From contig JBDOMT010000064.1 in assembly GCA_039831705.1 (NCBI GenBank), positions 3,373 to 67,372 of the forward strand: DNA of 64,000 bases, read 5' to 3'. The notes below the pieces were generated by a model that had not been told where the DNA came from, did no database searches, and saw nothing but the letters and a program-made list of their open reading frames with translations. This stretch comes from JAJRWS01 sp039831705. GTDB lineage: Bacteria > Planctomycetota > Planctomycetia > Pirellulales > Lacipirellulaceae. This document shows, one piece after another, positions 13,735 through 22,116 of the stretch; position 1 is the stretch's first letter, and each line of letters starts with the position of its first letter. The translations under genes were made by a program, and so were the position numbers.

Positions 13735-16700
13735 ATGGGCAGAATCTCATCCAACATCGGCTTGATCACGGGACTCCCGATCACCGACACGGTCGATCAA
13801 CTCATGGGAATTGCCGCACGACCGCGCGATCTGCTGACTGGTCGTACTCAAGATCTCCAATCTCAGCAGATCGCAGTGACAGGCCTTTCAGCGCGGCTGC
13901 AAACGCTGAAATTTGACCTCACCAAGTTGTCTGTTTCCGACCCTTATCAGGCGCGCGAAGTCTCCTCGCAAGACGAAAGTGCTATCATCGCGACCCTGGT
14001 GAGTGGGGGCCAACCACCGGTGAGCGAAGTTCAGGTGCGTCCAGTCCAGACCGCCTCATCGCAACAATTGGTCAGCCAACGGTTCTCCTCTCTTGATGAT
14101 ATCGAATTCAGTGGAACTTTGTCTTTTGGGTTTGGCGGTTTTGTCGACAAAGGTATTTCGCTGGATGATCTCAATAGTGGTGCAGGAGTAGCGCGAGGGC
14201 AGATTCGCATTACCGACCTGAACGGTTCTTCGGCAGTGATCGATTTGAACTTCGCGCGCACGGTCGATGACGTGTTGAACGCGATCAATGCCGATACCAC
14301 GATCAATGTGACCGCCGAAGTCGATGGCGATGCTCTGGTGCTCAAAGACAACGTCGGTGGCACTAGCACCTTGACCGTGCAAGAAGTCGCTGGTGGCACC
14401 ACCGCTGCCGACCTCGGCCTGGATGACATCAACACGACCTCTTCCGAGGCGACCGGAACGGATCGGTTCACACTGCATGCGGGAACTAATCTGACTCAAT
14501 TGAATGATGGCAATGGTGTTCGCATTACCGACAGCACCACCAGCATTGACGACCTGGTGATTACCTTAGCGGATGGTACCTCTGCTGGGGTCGATCTTTC
14601 GGGATCCGCAACACTGGGAGCGGTGATAACTGCCATCCAAGACGACACCGATTTTTCCGGCAAGGTGACGGCTGCCATCTCCGCTGATGGAAATCGGCTG
14701 GAACTCACCGATCTGACCAACGGAGGGGGCACATTCGCCGTATCGAATGGTGTGCTGGGAACGACGGCTGATGATTTGGGGCTAACCGAAGCAGCCAATG
14801 GCAGTGTTGTCACCGGTAGACGTTTGGTCTCTGGACTCCGTGATACGCTCCTTTCCAGTCTCCAAGGTGGCAAGGGAGTTGGCACCTTGGGTGTGATCAA
14901 AATCATCGACCGGGATGGTGACCAACGTACGGTTGATTTGGCTTCGGCTGAAACGCTTAATGACATTGTCGATCTTATCAATACCTCGTCAGGAAGTGTC
15001 GATGTCAGCGCTTCGATCAATAAAGTACGCAACGGTATTTCATTGGTCGACAGCTCAGGAGGGAGTGGTAGTCTTACGGTAGAGAGCAGCGATGCGACCA
15101 ATTCGGCGGAGGCTTTGAATTTGGTCATCGCAGCGCAAGTCAACACGGTCAACAGTGGCACGCTCAATCGACAAACGCTCAGCGAATCGACCCTATTGTC
15201 TTCGTTGGGAGGTGGTGCGGGCATTACCGCCAGTGATATTTCCATTACCGATACCAATGGTAAAACGGTGCCGATCGACCTTAACGCAGCGACGGCCGAA
15301 GCCAAGACCCTAGGGGATGTGATCGATGCAATTAATGCAGCAGTGACCAATACTGGTTTGGGTGTGCATGCCAGAATCAACGACCATGGAGATGGCATTC
15401 TGATCGTCGACACGGTGGATGGCGATGGAATACTAGGGGTCAAGGACTTAGGCGGAACGTTGGCCCAAGATTTGAACCTGACCAGCGCCAGCACCACGGT
15501 CACGATCAACGACCAGGCCACCAAGGTCATCGACGGCACCAGCAGCTACTCGGTCGATCTCTCCGATTTGTCCGGTGGTGCCAACTCAATCAGCCTGTCA
15601 TCACTGAATGACGGTGCGGGAATTGATTTCAACGACTTCAAGATCACCGACTCCACGGGAAAGTCACTGGTATTGGATCTCAATGGAACCGATTCGGGGA
15701 TTTCGACGGTGGATCAATTGATCGACAAGATCAATGAACGAGCGGCGACCCTCAATGTGAAAGTTAGCGCCAGAGTCAACAGTGCGGGTACCGGCATTCA
15801 GATCACCGATACTGCTGGCGGAAGCGAAAAGCTGACGATCGAGAATGTTGGCAACAGTTCGGCTGCTACCGATTTAAAAATCGAAGGAGTTGCGACCGCC
15901 TCGACCATCGACGGATCCGGTTTATTTTCTACTCAAAGTGCAAGTTTGAGTGTCTTGGATACCGTAGCAACGCGCATCAATGATCTCGATTCGGGAGTCA
16001 TCGCGAGCACGTTCTTCGATGGGATTGGCTATCGGCTCACTTTGAGTGTTAATCAAACGGGAGTAGCAAATGAAATTTTAGTCGACTCAGGTACCTCCGA
16101 TTTCAAATTTAGTGAAACGGCCAAAGCGCGTGATGCACTGTTGGTGCTCGGGGAGAACAAAGTCGCCGGTTCGGGGGTGTTGGTAAGTTCAACGGCCAAT
16201 GATTTTGAGTCGATTATCAATGGTGTCGATTTGACCATTGTTGCTGCCAGTGACGATCCGGTAACGGTAACGGTGAAATCGACCGACACTGACATCGTAT
16301 CTACGGTGGAGGGATTTATTGCCTCCTACAATTCCATTCGTAACGAGTTGCAAACCCTAACCGACTTTAATTCGGATGATTTCACCACCGGTCTGCTGTT
16401 CGGTACCAACGAAGCCTTGCGCGTCGATACTACTTTATCTCGATTGGCCACCAACCGGTATTTTGGTGTTGGTAGCTTCACTTCCCTTGAGCAAATTGGA
16501 GTGAGTGTCGACGACGAGGGTGAACTGGTGCTGGATAAGACCAAATTAAAAGAGGCATTTGCTGACAATCCTACCAGTTTGCAGACTTTCTTTACCGATG
16601 AAACCAATGGTGTGGCGGCCAAATTTAATGCAGCGATTGATCGACTTTCCGGGGCGGAAAACGGATTGCTGACCAATCGAGTGGATGCCCTGCAGTCTTC

Positions 16701-16869
16701 GATCGATTCCAACAGTTTGCGGATTGAGCGTTTTACTGAGCAGTTGGATCTGCAGCGAGAGCGACTATTGTTACACTTTTTTCAGCTAGAATCAGTGATC
16801 GCCAGCTTGCAGCAAAGCCAGACGGCTTTGAGTGCGCTACAGCCAATTGCTCCGCTAGGGAGCGCCTGA
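13735..16869 (+). CDS. fliD: Giant flagellar cap protein FliD (HAP2)
   Basis: Filament cap that folds flagellin at the tip. At 1044 residues it is more than twice the usual 450-500. The N-terminal FliD domain is about residues 1-115 (GRISSNIGLITGLPITDTVD) and the C-terminal domain about 730-1044 (VEGFIASYNSIRNELQTLTD, RLSGAENGLLTNRVDALQSS). In between are five flagellin hook IN-like modules of about 105-130 residues, each opening with L-x-x-G-x-G-V/I: LNSGAGV (~146), LNDGNGV (~255), LQGGKGV (~375), LGGGAGI (~490), LNDGAGI (~623). FlgL carries the same module. The start is the ATG of the conserved N-terminus. Confidence 0.94.
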   Translation: MGRISSNIGLITGLPITDTVDQLMGIAARPRDLLTGRTQDLQSQQIAVTGLSARLQTLKFDLTKLSVSDPYQAREVSSQDESAIIATLVSGGQPPVSEVQVRPVQTASSQQLVSQRFSSLDDIEFSGTLSFGFGGFVDKGISLDDLNSGAGVARGQIRITDLNGSSAVIDLNFARTVDDVLNAINADTTINVTAEVDGDALVLKDNVGGTSTLTVQEVAGGTTAADLGLDDINTTSSEATGTDRFTLHAGTNLTQLNDGNGVRITDSTTSIDDLVITLADGTSAGVDLSGSATLGAVITAIQDDTDFSGKVTAAISADGNRLELTDLTNGGGTFAVSNGVLGTTADDLGLTEAANGSVVTGRRLVSGLRDTLLSSLQGGKGVGTLGVIKIIDRDGDQRTVDLASAETLNDIVDLINTSSGSVDVSASINKVRNGISLVDSSGGSGSLTVESSDATNSAEALNLVIAAQVNTVNSGTLNRQTLSESTLLSSLGGGAGITASDISITDTNGKTVPIDLNAATAEAKTLGDVIDAINAAVTNTGLGVHARINDHGDGILIVDTVDGDGILGVKDLGGTLAQDLNLTSASTTVTINDQATKVIDGTSSYSVDLSDLSGGANSISLSSLNDGAGIDFNDFKITDSTGKSLVLDLNGTDSGISTVDQLIDKINERAATLNVKVSARVNSAGTGIQITDTAGGSEKLTIENVGNSSAATDLKIEGVATASTIDGSGLFSTQSASLSVLDTVATRINDLDSGVIASTFFDGIGYRLTLSVNQTGVANEILVDSGTSDFKFSETAKARDALLVLGENKVAGSGVLVSSTANDFESIINGVDLTIVAASDDPVTVTVKSTDTDIVSTVEGFIASYNSIRNELQTLTDFNSDDFTTGLLFGTNEALRVDTTLSRLATNRYFGVGSFTSLEQIGVSVDDEGELVLDKTKLKEAFADNPTSLQTFFTDETNGVAAKFNAAIDRLSGAENGLLTNRVDALQSSIDSNSLRIERFTEQLDLQRERLLLHFFQLESVIASLQQSQTALSALQPIAPLGSA

Positions 16870-16990
16870 TAGACACTCGAACCAACCTAGGGAGCCGAAT
16901 TGCTGCATGCTAACCCTGATGAGATAGATTTTCGATGTAACAGAACCATGCATGGTCGCCACTAAATACGGAAAACGAGTTTCCGCCACC

Positions 16991-17041
16991 CCACCTCCCG
17001 CCTCCCATTTCCCACCTCCCCTCCACCCCATCTCCCCACCT
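16991..17041 (+). repeat. Degenerate C-rich heptamers before fliS
   Basis: CCACCTC, CCGCCTC, CCATTTC, CCACCTC, CCCTCCA, CCCCATC and TCCCCAC run head to tail from 16991 to 17039, then CT and the fliS ATG at 17042. The 7-base period and pyrimidine richness match the heptamer arrays at flgN and ligA. No purine-rich ribosome binding site is present. Confidence 0.75.
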
Positions 17042-17536
17042 ATGCAACAAAATCAATATCTGGTTTCGAAAATTTTGACCGCCTCCCAGCCGCAATTGCA
17101 ATTGATGCTGGTAGAGGGCGCAGTGCGATTTATCCGCCAGGCACTCGAATTGAGCTCGGATCCTTCGCATCCGCAGGAGGAATCAGAGCGACTACTCGAT
17201 AAAACGATCGACGTGGTTGAGGCTCTGGTGAGGGGCGTCTCAGGCAATGATTTGGAGATATCCAAGCAGCTTGAGGAGCAGTACGTCTTTATGTTTCGTG
17301 AGTTGGTGGCTTGCCGATACAATCGTGATGCGGAGAAGCTCCGTACGGTTCTCAAGTTATTGGAGTACGAGCGCGAAACATGGCAGCAGGCGAGTGCTCT
17401 CTGCCAGCAAGAAGAGGCGTCTTCCGACCTCCCGACGGCGGACAATGTCAACGACTCCTTCAATCCGCCTCTGTCTGCCCCCCATTATTTGAATAAAAGC
17501 GGCTCAACGTCGGGCAGTCTATCTCTGGAGGCTTAG
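17042..17536 (+). CDS. fliS: Flagellin export chaperone FliS
   Basis: Cytoplasmic chaperone that binds the flagellin C-terminus to stop premature polymerisation. The 164-residue product has the family pattern: QNQYLVSKILTASQPQLQLM, LVEGAVRFIRQALE, and the four-helix core through LKLLEYERETWQQASAL. ATG 17042 is chosen over the upstream in-frame ATG at 16952, because the family begins near here and the intervening sequence is a C-rich repeat that would encode Pro-rich, non-homologous residues. It is the last recognisable flagellar gene of the cluster, after fliD as usual. Confidence 0.9.
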   Translation: MQQNQYLVSKILTASQPQLQLMLVEGAVRFIRQALELSSDPSHPQEESERLLDKTIDVVEALVRGVSGNDLEISKQLEEQYVFMFRELVACRYNRDAEKLRTVLKLLEYERETWQQASALCQQEEASSDLPTADNVNDSFNPPLSAPHYLNKSGSTSGSLSLEA

Positions 17537-17655
17537 CCTTAAACATTCTGCTGCGAGTCCGAATAGCCCGGGGAGGCAATTGGGTGGCCGATTGACGACC
17601 AAGACGCTGCGTGCCTATTATCTGGCATGAATCGTCTCTCCCCAAGGAAACCATC

Positions 17656-18519
17656 GTGACCACAACCAAGCAACTGATTCGTGTCGGCCATAGTCCCGAC
17701 CCGGACGACGCATTCATGTTCCATGCCCTGGCCAATGGACATCTAGATACGGGTGATTACCAGTTTACCCACGAGTTAGTCGATATCGAAACGCTCAATC
17801 AACGGGCTTTTCAGGCCGAACTGGAACTCACCGCCGTTAGCATTCATGCCTACGCTTTTCTCTACGACAAGTATGCCCTGTGCTCATGTGGGGCCAGCAT
17901 GGGGGAAAATTATGGGCCGATGGTCATTGCACGCGATAAGTGCCAGTTATCGAGTCTGCGGGACAAGACTTTTGCTGTACCAGGCAAATTGACCAGTGCT
18001 TACTTGGCCTTGCGAATGTGCATGGATCACGATTTCAACTACGTTCTGGTCCCTTTCGATGAAATCATCAGTGCGGTTGCTGCGGGAACCTACCAGGGAA
18101 AATCGATCGACGCAGGATTGATCATTCACGAAGGGCAGCTTACCTACGGTGATCATGAGCTCAATCTAATCGTCGATTTGGGCCAATGGTGGCAAGACCA
18201 AACAGGTTTGCCCTTACCGTTAGGAGCCAATGCAGTACGTAAGGATTTGGGCCAGGAAGCCATACACGAAGTTCAGCGGCTCCTGCATGCCAGTATTGAG
18301 TATGCTTTAGAACACCGCGATGAGGCACTTGATTACGCGCTTCAATATGGGCGCGATTTGGACCGCAACAAAGCGGACCAATTCGTAGGCATGTATGTCA
18401 ATGACCGCACCCTCGATTTTGGCCCGGAAGGTCGTGAAGCGGTAACTCGCTTTCTGGCGATGGGCCACGAACAGGGCATCTTGCCGGAACTGGTCGTGCC
18501 GGAGTTTGTGGAATGGTAG
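17656..18519 (+). CDS. mqnD: 1,4-dihydroxy-6-naphthoate synthase (MqnD)
   Basis: Acts in the futalosine route to menaquinone, turning cyclic dehypoxanthinyl futalosine into 1,4-dihydroxy-6-naphthoate. The 287-residue product has the MqnD N-terminus (GHSPDPDDAFMFHAL, family SPCPNDTF type), the DAGLIIHEGQLTYGDHE block and DLGQWWQDQTGLPLPLGA, which match Thermus MqnD closely from memory. GTG 17656 is preferred over the in-frame GTG at 17611, because AAGGAAA lies just upstream and the conserved region begins soon after. It stands alone here; other mqn genes are not in the window. Confidence 0.87.
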   Translation: MTTTKQLIRVGHSPDPDDAFMFHALANGHLDTGDYQFTHELVDIETLNQRAFQAELELTAVSIHAYAFLYDKYALCSCGASMGENYGPMVIARDKCQLSSLRDKTFAVPGKLTSAYLALRMCMDHDFNYVLVPFDEIISAVAAGTYQGKSIDAGLIIHEGQLTYGDHELNLIVDLGQWWQDQTGLPLPLGANAVRKDLGQEAIHEVQRLLHASIEYALEHRDEALDYALQYGRDLDRNKADQFVGMYVNDRTLDFGPEGREAVTRFLAMGHEQGILPELVVPEFVEW

Positions 18520-18620
18520 GGAAATAGGTTAGATCGGAGATGTTTGGTTGTTGATCTTAAAAAAAGGGTAAACACGCATTATAAATCAACGATCAAACAT
18601 CTCACATCCAACATGTTGTC

Positions 18621-19859
18621 ATGTCTGACTGGCAAACTGAACTTGACCGGGTGATCTTTGAGCAGGCCGATGATGTGATTGGGCTGCGACGGCATCTTCA
18701 TGCTCACCCCGAGCCGAGTGGTGAAGAGCTGAAAACGAGCTTGCACCTTTACCAGTTGTTGGGCGAACTGGGATTGGATGTTCGGATGGGGCCGCAAGGG
18801 TGTGGAGTGCTGGCGGATAGTGCGAATGATTCGCAATCGCTGGATACGGACCCCCATTTAAATCGACATGCGGTGAAACAACGGGTGGCATTTCGTGCCG
18901 ATATCGATGCATTGCGGATTCAAGACGCCAAGGACGTAATCTACCGGAGCACTCATAATGGATTGATGCATGCCTGTGGACATGATGGTCACACGGCCAT
19001 TGCCTATGGTGTGGCACGCGCGCTCGATACCCTTCAACGACAAGGTTTGCTGCCTTGGAGGGTGCCTTGGCGGGCCATTTTTCAGCCAGCCGAAGAAACG
19101 GCCACTGGAGCGCGGCAGATGATCGAGGCGAGTGCATTGGATGGGGTGGGTGCGATATTGGCCTTGCATGTGGAGCCAACACGACCCACGGGACAAATCG
19201 GGATTCGTTCAGGAACGATGACCGCCCACTGTGACTCCCTTCGTATTTCGATTCATGGTCGGGGTGGGCATGCGGCTCGGCCTCATGAGTCCAAGGATCC
19301 AATCGCGGCAGCAGCCCAGTTGATCAGTACGTTGTACCAATTTGTACCTCGTGCTACCGACAGTTTGGATGCCGTAGTTGTGACGATCGGCCGAGTTCGG
19401 GGTGGAGAAACTTCGAACGTCATACCGGATTTGGTTGAGTTGTGGGGCACGGTTCGCACCCTATCGGGTCTCGTTCGTGAGCAGACAATAGAACACATAC
19501 GCCAATTAGCTCGAGGTATTGAAGAGATTACGTCCACTCGGATTGACGTTCAGGTAGAGGTGAGCATTCCATCGGTGCATAATGATAAGGAGCTGAGCGA
19601 GTTGATTGACCGGGCAGCGACGGGGGTAATAGATGCAGAGCAAGTGCAGCGGATCCCACGACCGAGCATGGGCAGCGAAGATTTCGCCTGCTATCTGGAA
19701 AATATACCGGGAGTCATGTTTCGCTTGGGAACGGCATCCGATCCGACCGAGCAAACAGGACTCCATACGCCCCTGTTCGACATCGACGAACGCGCATTGA
19801 TGATCGGCACCAAAATCATGGCCCGAGCTGTGGTGATGGCAGTTGGAAGAGTTGAGTGA
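18621..19859 (+). CDS. M20D family amidohydrolase (N-acyl amino acid/hippurate hydrolase type)
   Basis: Zinc-dependent amide hydrolase of 412 residues, likely cytoplasmic as no signal is seen. Motifs: LRRHLHAHPEPSGEE near residue 24, RADIDALRIQD, the metal-binding MHACGHDGHTA near 114, the QPAEETATGA motif with the catalytic Glu pair near 155, GRGGHAARPHESKDP in the dimerisation lid, and PSMGSEDFACYL with a late metal ligand. Length fits the family. The natural substrate cannot be set from sequence; indole-acetyl-amino-acid, hippurate and N-acetyl-diaminopimelate hydrolases all share this pattern. Confidence 0.88.
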   Translation: MSDWQTELDRVIFEQADDVIGLRRHLHAHPEPSGEELKTSLHLYQLLGELGLDVRMGPQGCGVLADSANDSQSLDTDPHLNRHAVKQRVAFRADIDALRIQDAKDVIYRSTHNGLMHACGHDGHTAIAYGVARALDTLQRQGLLPWRVPWRAIFQPAEETATGARQMIEASALDGVGAILALHVEPTRPTGQIGIRSGTMTAHCDSLRISIHGRGGHAARPHESKDPIAAAAQLISTLYQFVPRATDSLDAVVVTIGRVRGGETSNVIPDLVELWGTVRTLSGLVREQTIEHIRQLARGIEEITSTRIDVQVEVSIPSVHNDKELSELIDRAATGVIDAEQVQRIPRPSMGSEDFACYLENIPGVMFRLGTASDPTEQTGLHTPLFDIDERALMIGTKIMARAVVMAVGRVE

Positions 19860-19975
19860 TCAGTGTTGAGAGGCAGAGAAATAGTTCTATACCCACATAC
19901 GTGGTTGCCGATAGGAAGACAATTGGAGTCTAAAGAATTTGGAGATGATCACCTGCCTCTTACCTCCGGCCTGTT

Positions 19976-19999
19976 AACTCTCAACCCTCAACTCGCAAC
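19976..19999 (+). repeat. Short heptamer run before the YbdK-type ligase
   Basis: AACTCTC-AACCCTC-AACTCGC-AAC leads directly into ATG 20000. It is a degenerate three-unit version of the heptamers at 3757 and 42640. Confidence 0.6.
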
Positions 20000-21136
20000 A
20001 TGGCTAAAATTCAATTCAACTCGAATTCTCGTCCTACCCTTGGAATTGAACTGGAATTGGGGTTGGTAGACCAGCAGACGATGGGATTGACCAGTTCTTA
20101 TTCTGATCTGGTCGCCTGTTTGCCAGATGGCGATAGAGACACGATTAAACCGGAATTGATGCAATGTGTTTTGGAAATTATCACGGGCATCTGTGAAACG
20201 GTCGACGATGCTGAGGCGGAACTGCGAGATAAGATAACTCTTGTGGAAGCAGCAGCGGACCAGTTGGGGCTGGGCCTATGGTGGGGAGGTACCCACCCTT
20301 TTTCTCGTTGGCAAGATCAACAGGTGACTGCCGATCCACGCTATTATCAATTGGTCGATTTACTGCAGGAGTTGGCTCGGAGGCTGGTGACTTTTGGGCT
20401 GCACGTTCATGTGGGTGTCGACTCGGGTGACAAGGCGGTGATGATCTGCGATCGTATCCTGAGGCATTTGCCCACGTTATTAGCTTTGTCCGCCAGCAGC
20501 CCGTTTTGGGAAGGGCGGCGGACGGGACTCCATTCGCACCGTTCCAAAGTCATGGAAGGGCTTCCTACCGCTGGCTTGCCACCGTTGATGCGGAATTGGA
20601 GCGAATATGTGTGGCTGGTGAACCATATGGTTGGGACTGGGTTCATCAATACGATTCGTGAAATCTGGTGGGATGTCCGGCCGCATCATAATTTTGGTAC
20701 CGTCGAGGTGCGGGTATGCGACATGCCAGGCAATCTGGAAGAGACACTGGCGATTGCCGCGTTGATCCAATGTCTGGTGAAGGCTCTTTCCGATGAAATC
20801 GACGATGGCACTTATCAGCATGATTGCCACCCAATGATGGTGCGTCAGAACAAGTGGCGCGCTAGCCGATTTGGTACCTCTGCCCAACTGGTTGATTTGT
20901 ACACGCACGAGGTGGTAACCGTTGCGCAAGTAGTCGATGAGATGACGAAAAAGCTACAACCGGTATCGGTCGAACTGGGCTGCGAGAAGCATCTGCTGCG
21001 ATGTCGACAAATAGCCTCCACGCCCAGTTGGGCAGATCGGCAAATGACCACCTATGAGGAGACTGGAAATGCCCAGGAGGTGGTGCGGCAACTGACGGCT
21101 GGAGCAAGGATTTCACCCTTTGTTGACAATCAGTAG
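20000..21136 (+). CDS. YbdK-type carboxylate-amine ligase (glutamate-cysteine ligase 2 family)
   Basis: ATP-dependent ligase of the GCS2 superfamily, 378 residues. The N-terminal PTLGIELELGLVD strand carries the metal/ATP-binding acids; GLHVHVGVDSGDKA and SPFWEGRRTGLHSHR are typical of YbdK, and RPHHNFGTVEVRVCDMPG is the family's C-terminal active-site block. YbdK members form gamma-glutamyl-type or other amide bonds; in actinobacteria relatives (EgtA, MshC-linked) differ, so the substrate here is unknown. It starts with an SD-less CT-rich leader. It is followed by trxA after about 57 bases, which might hint at a thiol-related role (weak inference). Confidence 0.85.
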   Translation: MAKIQFNSNSRPTLGIELELGLVDQQTMGLTSSYSDLVACLPDGDRDTIKPELMQCVLEIITGICETVDDAEAELRDKITLVEAAADQLGLGLWWGGTHPFSRWQDQQVTADPRYYQLVDLLQELARRLVTFGLHVHVGVDSGDKAVMICDRILRHLPTLLALSASSPFWEGRRTGLHSHRSKVMEGLPTAGLPPLMRNWSEYVWLVNHMVGTGFINTIREIWWDVRPHHNFGTVEVRVCDMPGNLEETLAIAALIQCLVKALSDEIDDGTYQHDCHPMMVRQNKWRASRFGTSAQLVDLYTHEVVTVAQVVDEMTKKLQPVSVELGCEKHLLRCRQIASTPSWADRQMTTYEETGNAQEVVRQLTAGARISPFVDNQ

Positions 21137-21193
21137 TCGATCCCCAATAATTCACCTCCACCCACACCTTAACTACCAGGGAGATGTAGCTCG

Positions 21194-21517
21194 ATGGCAT
21201 TGCAACAGTTCGATGACAGTAATTTTGAGGCGGAAGTGCTACAATCTACGGAGCCAGTCTTGGTTGACTTTTGGGCTCCTTGGTGCGGGCCGTGCCGCCA
21301 AATTGGCCCTATGGTCGAGGAATTGGCCGGCGAAAATGCAGGCTCGGCAAAAATTGGCAAGCTCAACGTAGATGACGCCCCCGATTCGGCTCAAAGTTTC
21401 AGTGTCAGCAGCATTCCCACCATCATGGTCTTTAAAAATGGTGAGGTGGTCGAGCGTTTCGTAGGAGTCCAGCCCAAGGCAAGACTGCAGGAAGCAATCG
21501 ACGCGGCCAAAGGCTGA
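21194..21517 (+). CDS. trxA: Thioredoxin
   Basis: Small cytosolic dithiol reductase of 107 residues. VDFWAPWCGPCRQIGPMVEE carries the WCGPC active site; the cis-Pro loop is VSSIPTIMVFKNGEVVERF. Length and motif are canonical. Upstream CAGGGAGATG offers a ribosome binding site about 9 bases before the ATG. Nothing unusual. Confidence 0.97.
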   Translation: MALQQFDDSNFEAEVLQSTEPVLVDFWAPWCGPCRQIGPMVEELAGENAGSAKIGKLNVDDAPDSAQSFSVSSIPTIMVFKNGEVVERFVGVQPKARLQEAIDAAKG

Positions 21518-21734
21518 GCTCTATCTGTTCAAGCCTCGCTTCTCATCCATGTCGCATTGACATTTTACGGCAAGGCAGCGGTAGTTGTGCGACAAGGATG
21601 AAAAGACTCGTTTGAAGGGATTCTGTTCAAGCCTCGGGTTTGGCCAATCCGCCCCTGTCGGATGCTCGCGAGGATACGTTCTCGGGTGGCAGTGCGCTAT
21701 GCGCGACCATTCGCCAGGATGCGTTTGGCAATTA

Positions 21735-21816
21735 AAAAATACTAGCACGACGCGCCAGCGAGTGGGTCTACTGCGGCATGCCTATCCACTCGCTTGCGCG
21801 TCGTGCTTGTATTTTT
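21735..21816. repeat. Palindromic repeat, AGCACG...GCGCCAGC type, copy 2
   Basis: AAAAATACTAGCACGACGCG from 21735 pairs with the segment ending GTCGTGCTTGTATTTTT at 21816. The arms are about 32 bases; the inner parts read GAGTGGG and ATCCACTC. It shares most of the arm sequence with 13438-13511, while loops differ, as expected of a dispersed element kept as a hairpin. Confidence 0.85.
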
Positions 21817-22003
21817 GGTCTTGGCTCTCAGACAAACGATAGCCCATATTCCCTATCTCGCCTGCTTTGATGTTCTGTCTGCATCGTTCTAACTTTTGGC
21901 CAGAATCGTCGAATGATCGTCGGTCATTCTGCCGATTGCACACTTTAGGTAAACTTTGCGGGTCAAATGGACTTAACCAGTTGATCTCCAGTAATAGGCT
22001 TTA

Positions 22004-22091
22004 CCAAACTTATCTTTGTGGACTGTGGCTGTAAAAACAGGCCTTTCCAATGGTGACGGCAGTTGGTCATCATCCACAAAGTAAGACTTGG
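22004..22091. repeat. ~88-bp hairpin element, CAAACTTATCTTT type
   Basis: CCAAACTTATCTTTGTGGA (22004-22022) pairs imperfectly with TCCACAAAGTAAGACTTGG (22073-22091). An element of the same size and arm core lies at 44936-45023. It ends 25 bases before the coiled-coil gene start. Confidence 0.6.
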
Positions 22092-22116
22092 GCAGACATG
22101 ACCAGAGAACCAAATT

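Larger units (their letters stand above)
21518..22116. other. Repeat-rich intergenic region before the coiled-coil gene
   Basis: This 599-base gap has no gene. It holds a 14-base direct repeat CTGTTCAAGCCTCG (21525-21538 and 21623-21636), the palindrome at 21735-21816, GCCGATTG (21931) near TAAACTTTGCGGG (21950), and the hairpin element at 22004-22091. AGAGAA at about 22104 may be the ribosome binding site of the next gene. Confidence 0.7.

Noticed and set aside
14496..15539. 347-codon open frame antisense to fliD
   Set aside because: It is the complement of the repeat modules; the Ser/Pro/Val-rich product is a composition artefact of GC-rich third positions.
18619..19302. 227-codon frame antisense to the M20 amidohydrolase
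   Set aside because: His/Pro/Arg-rich shadow of the real gene.
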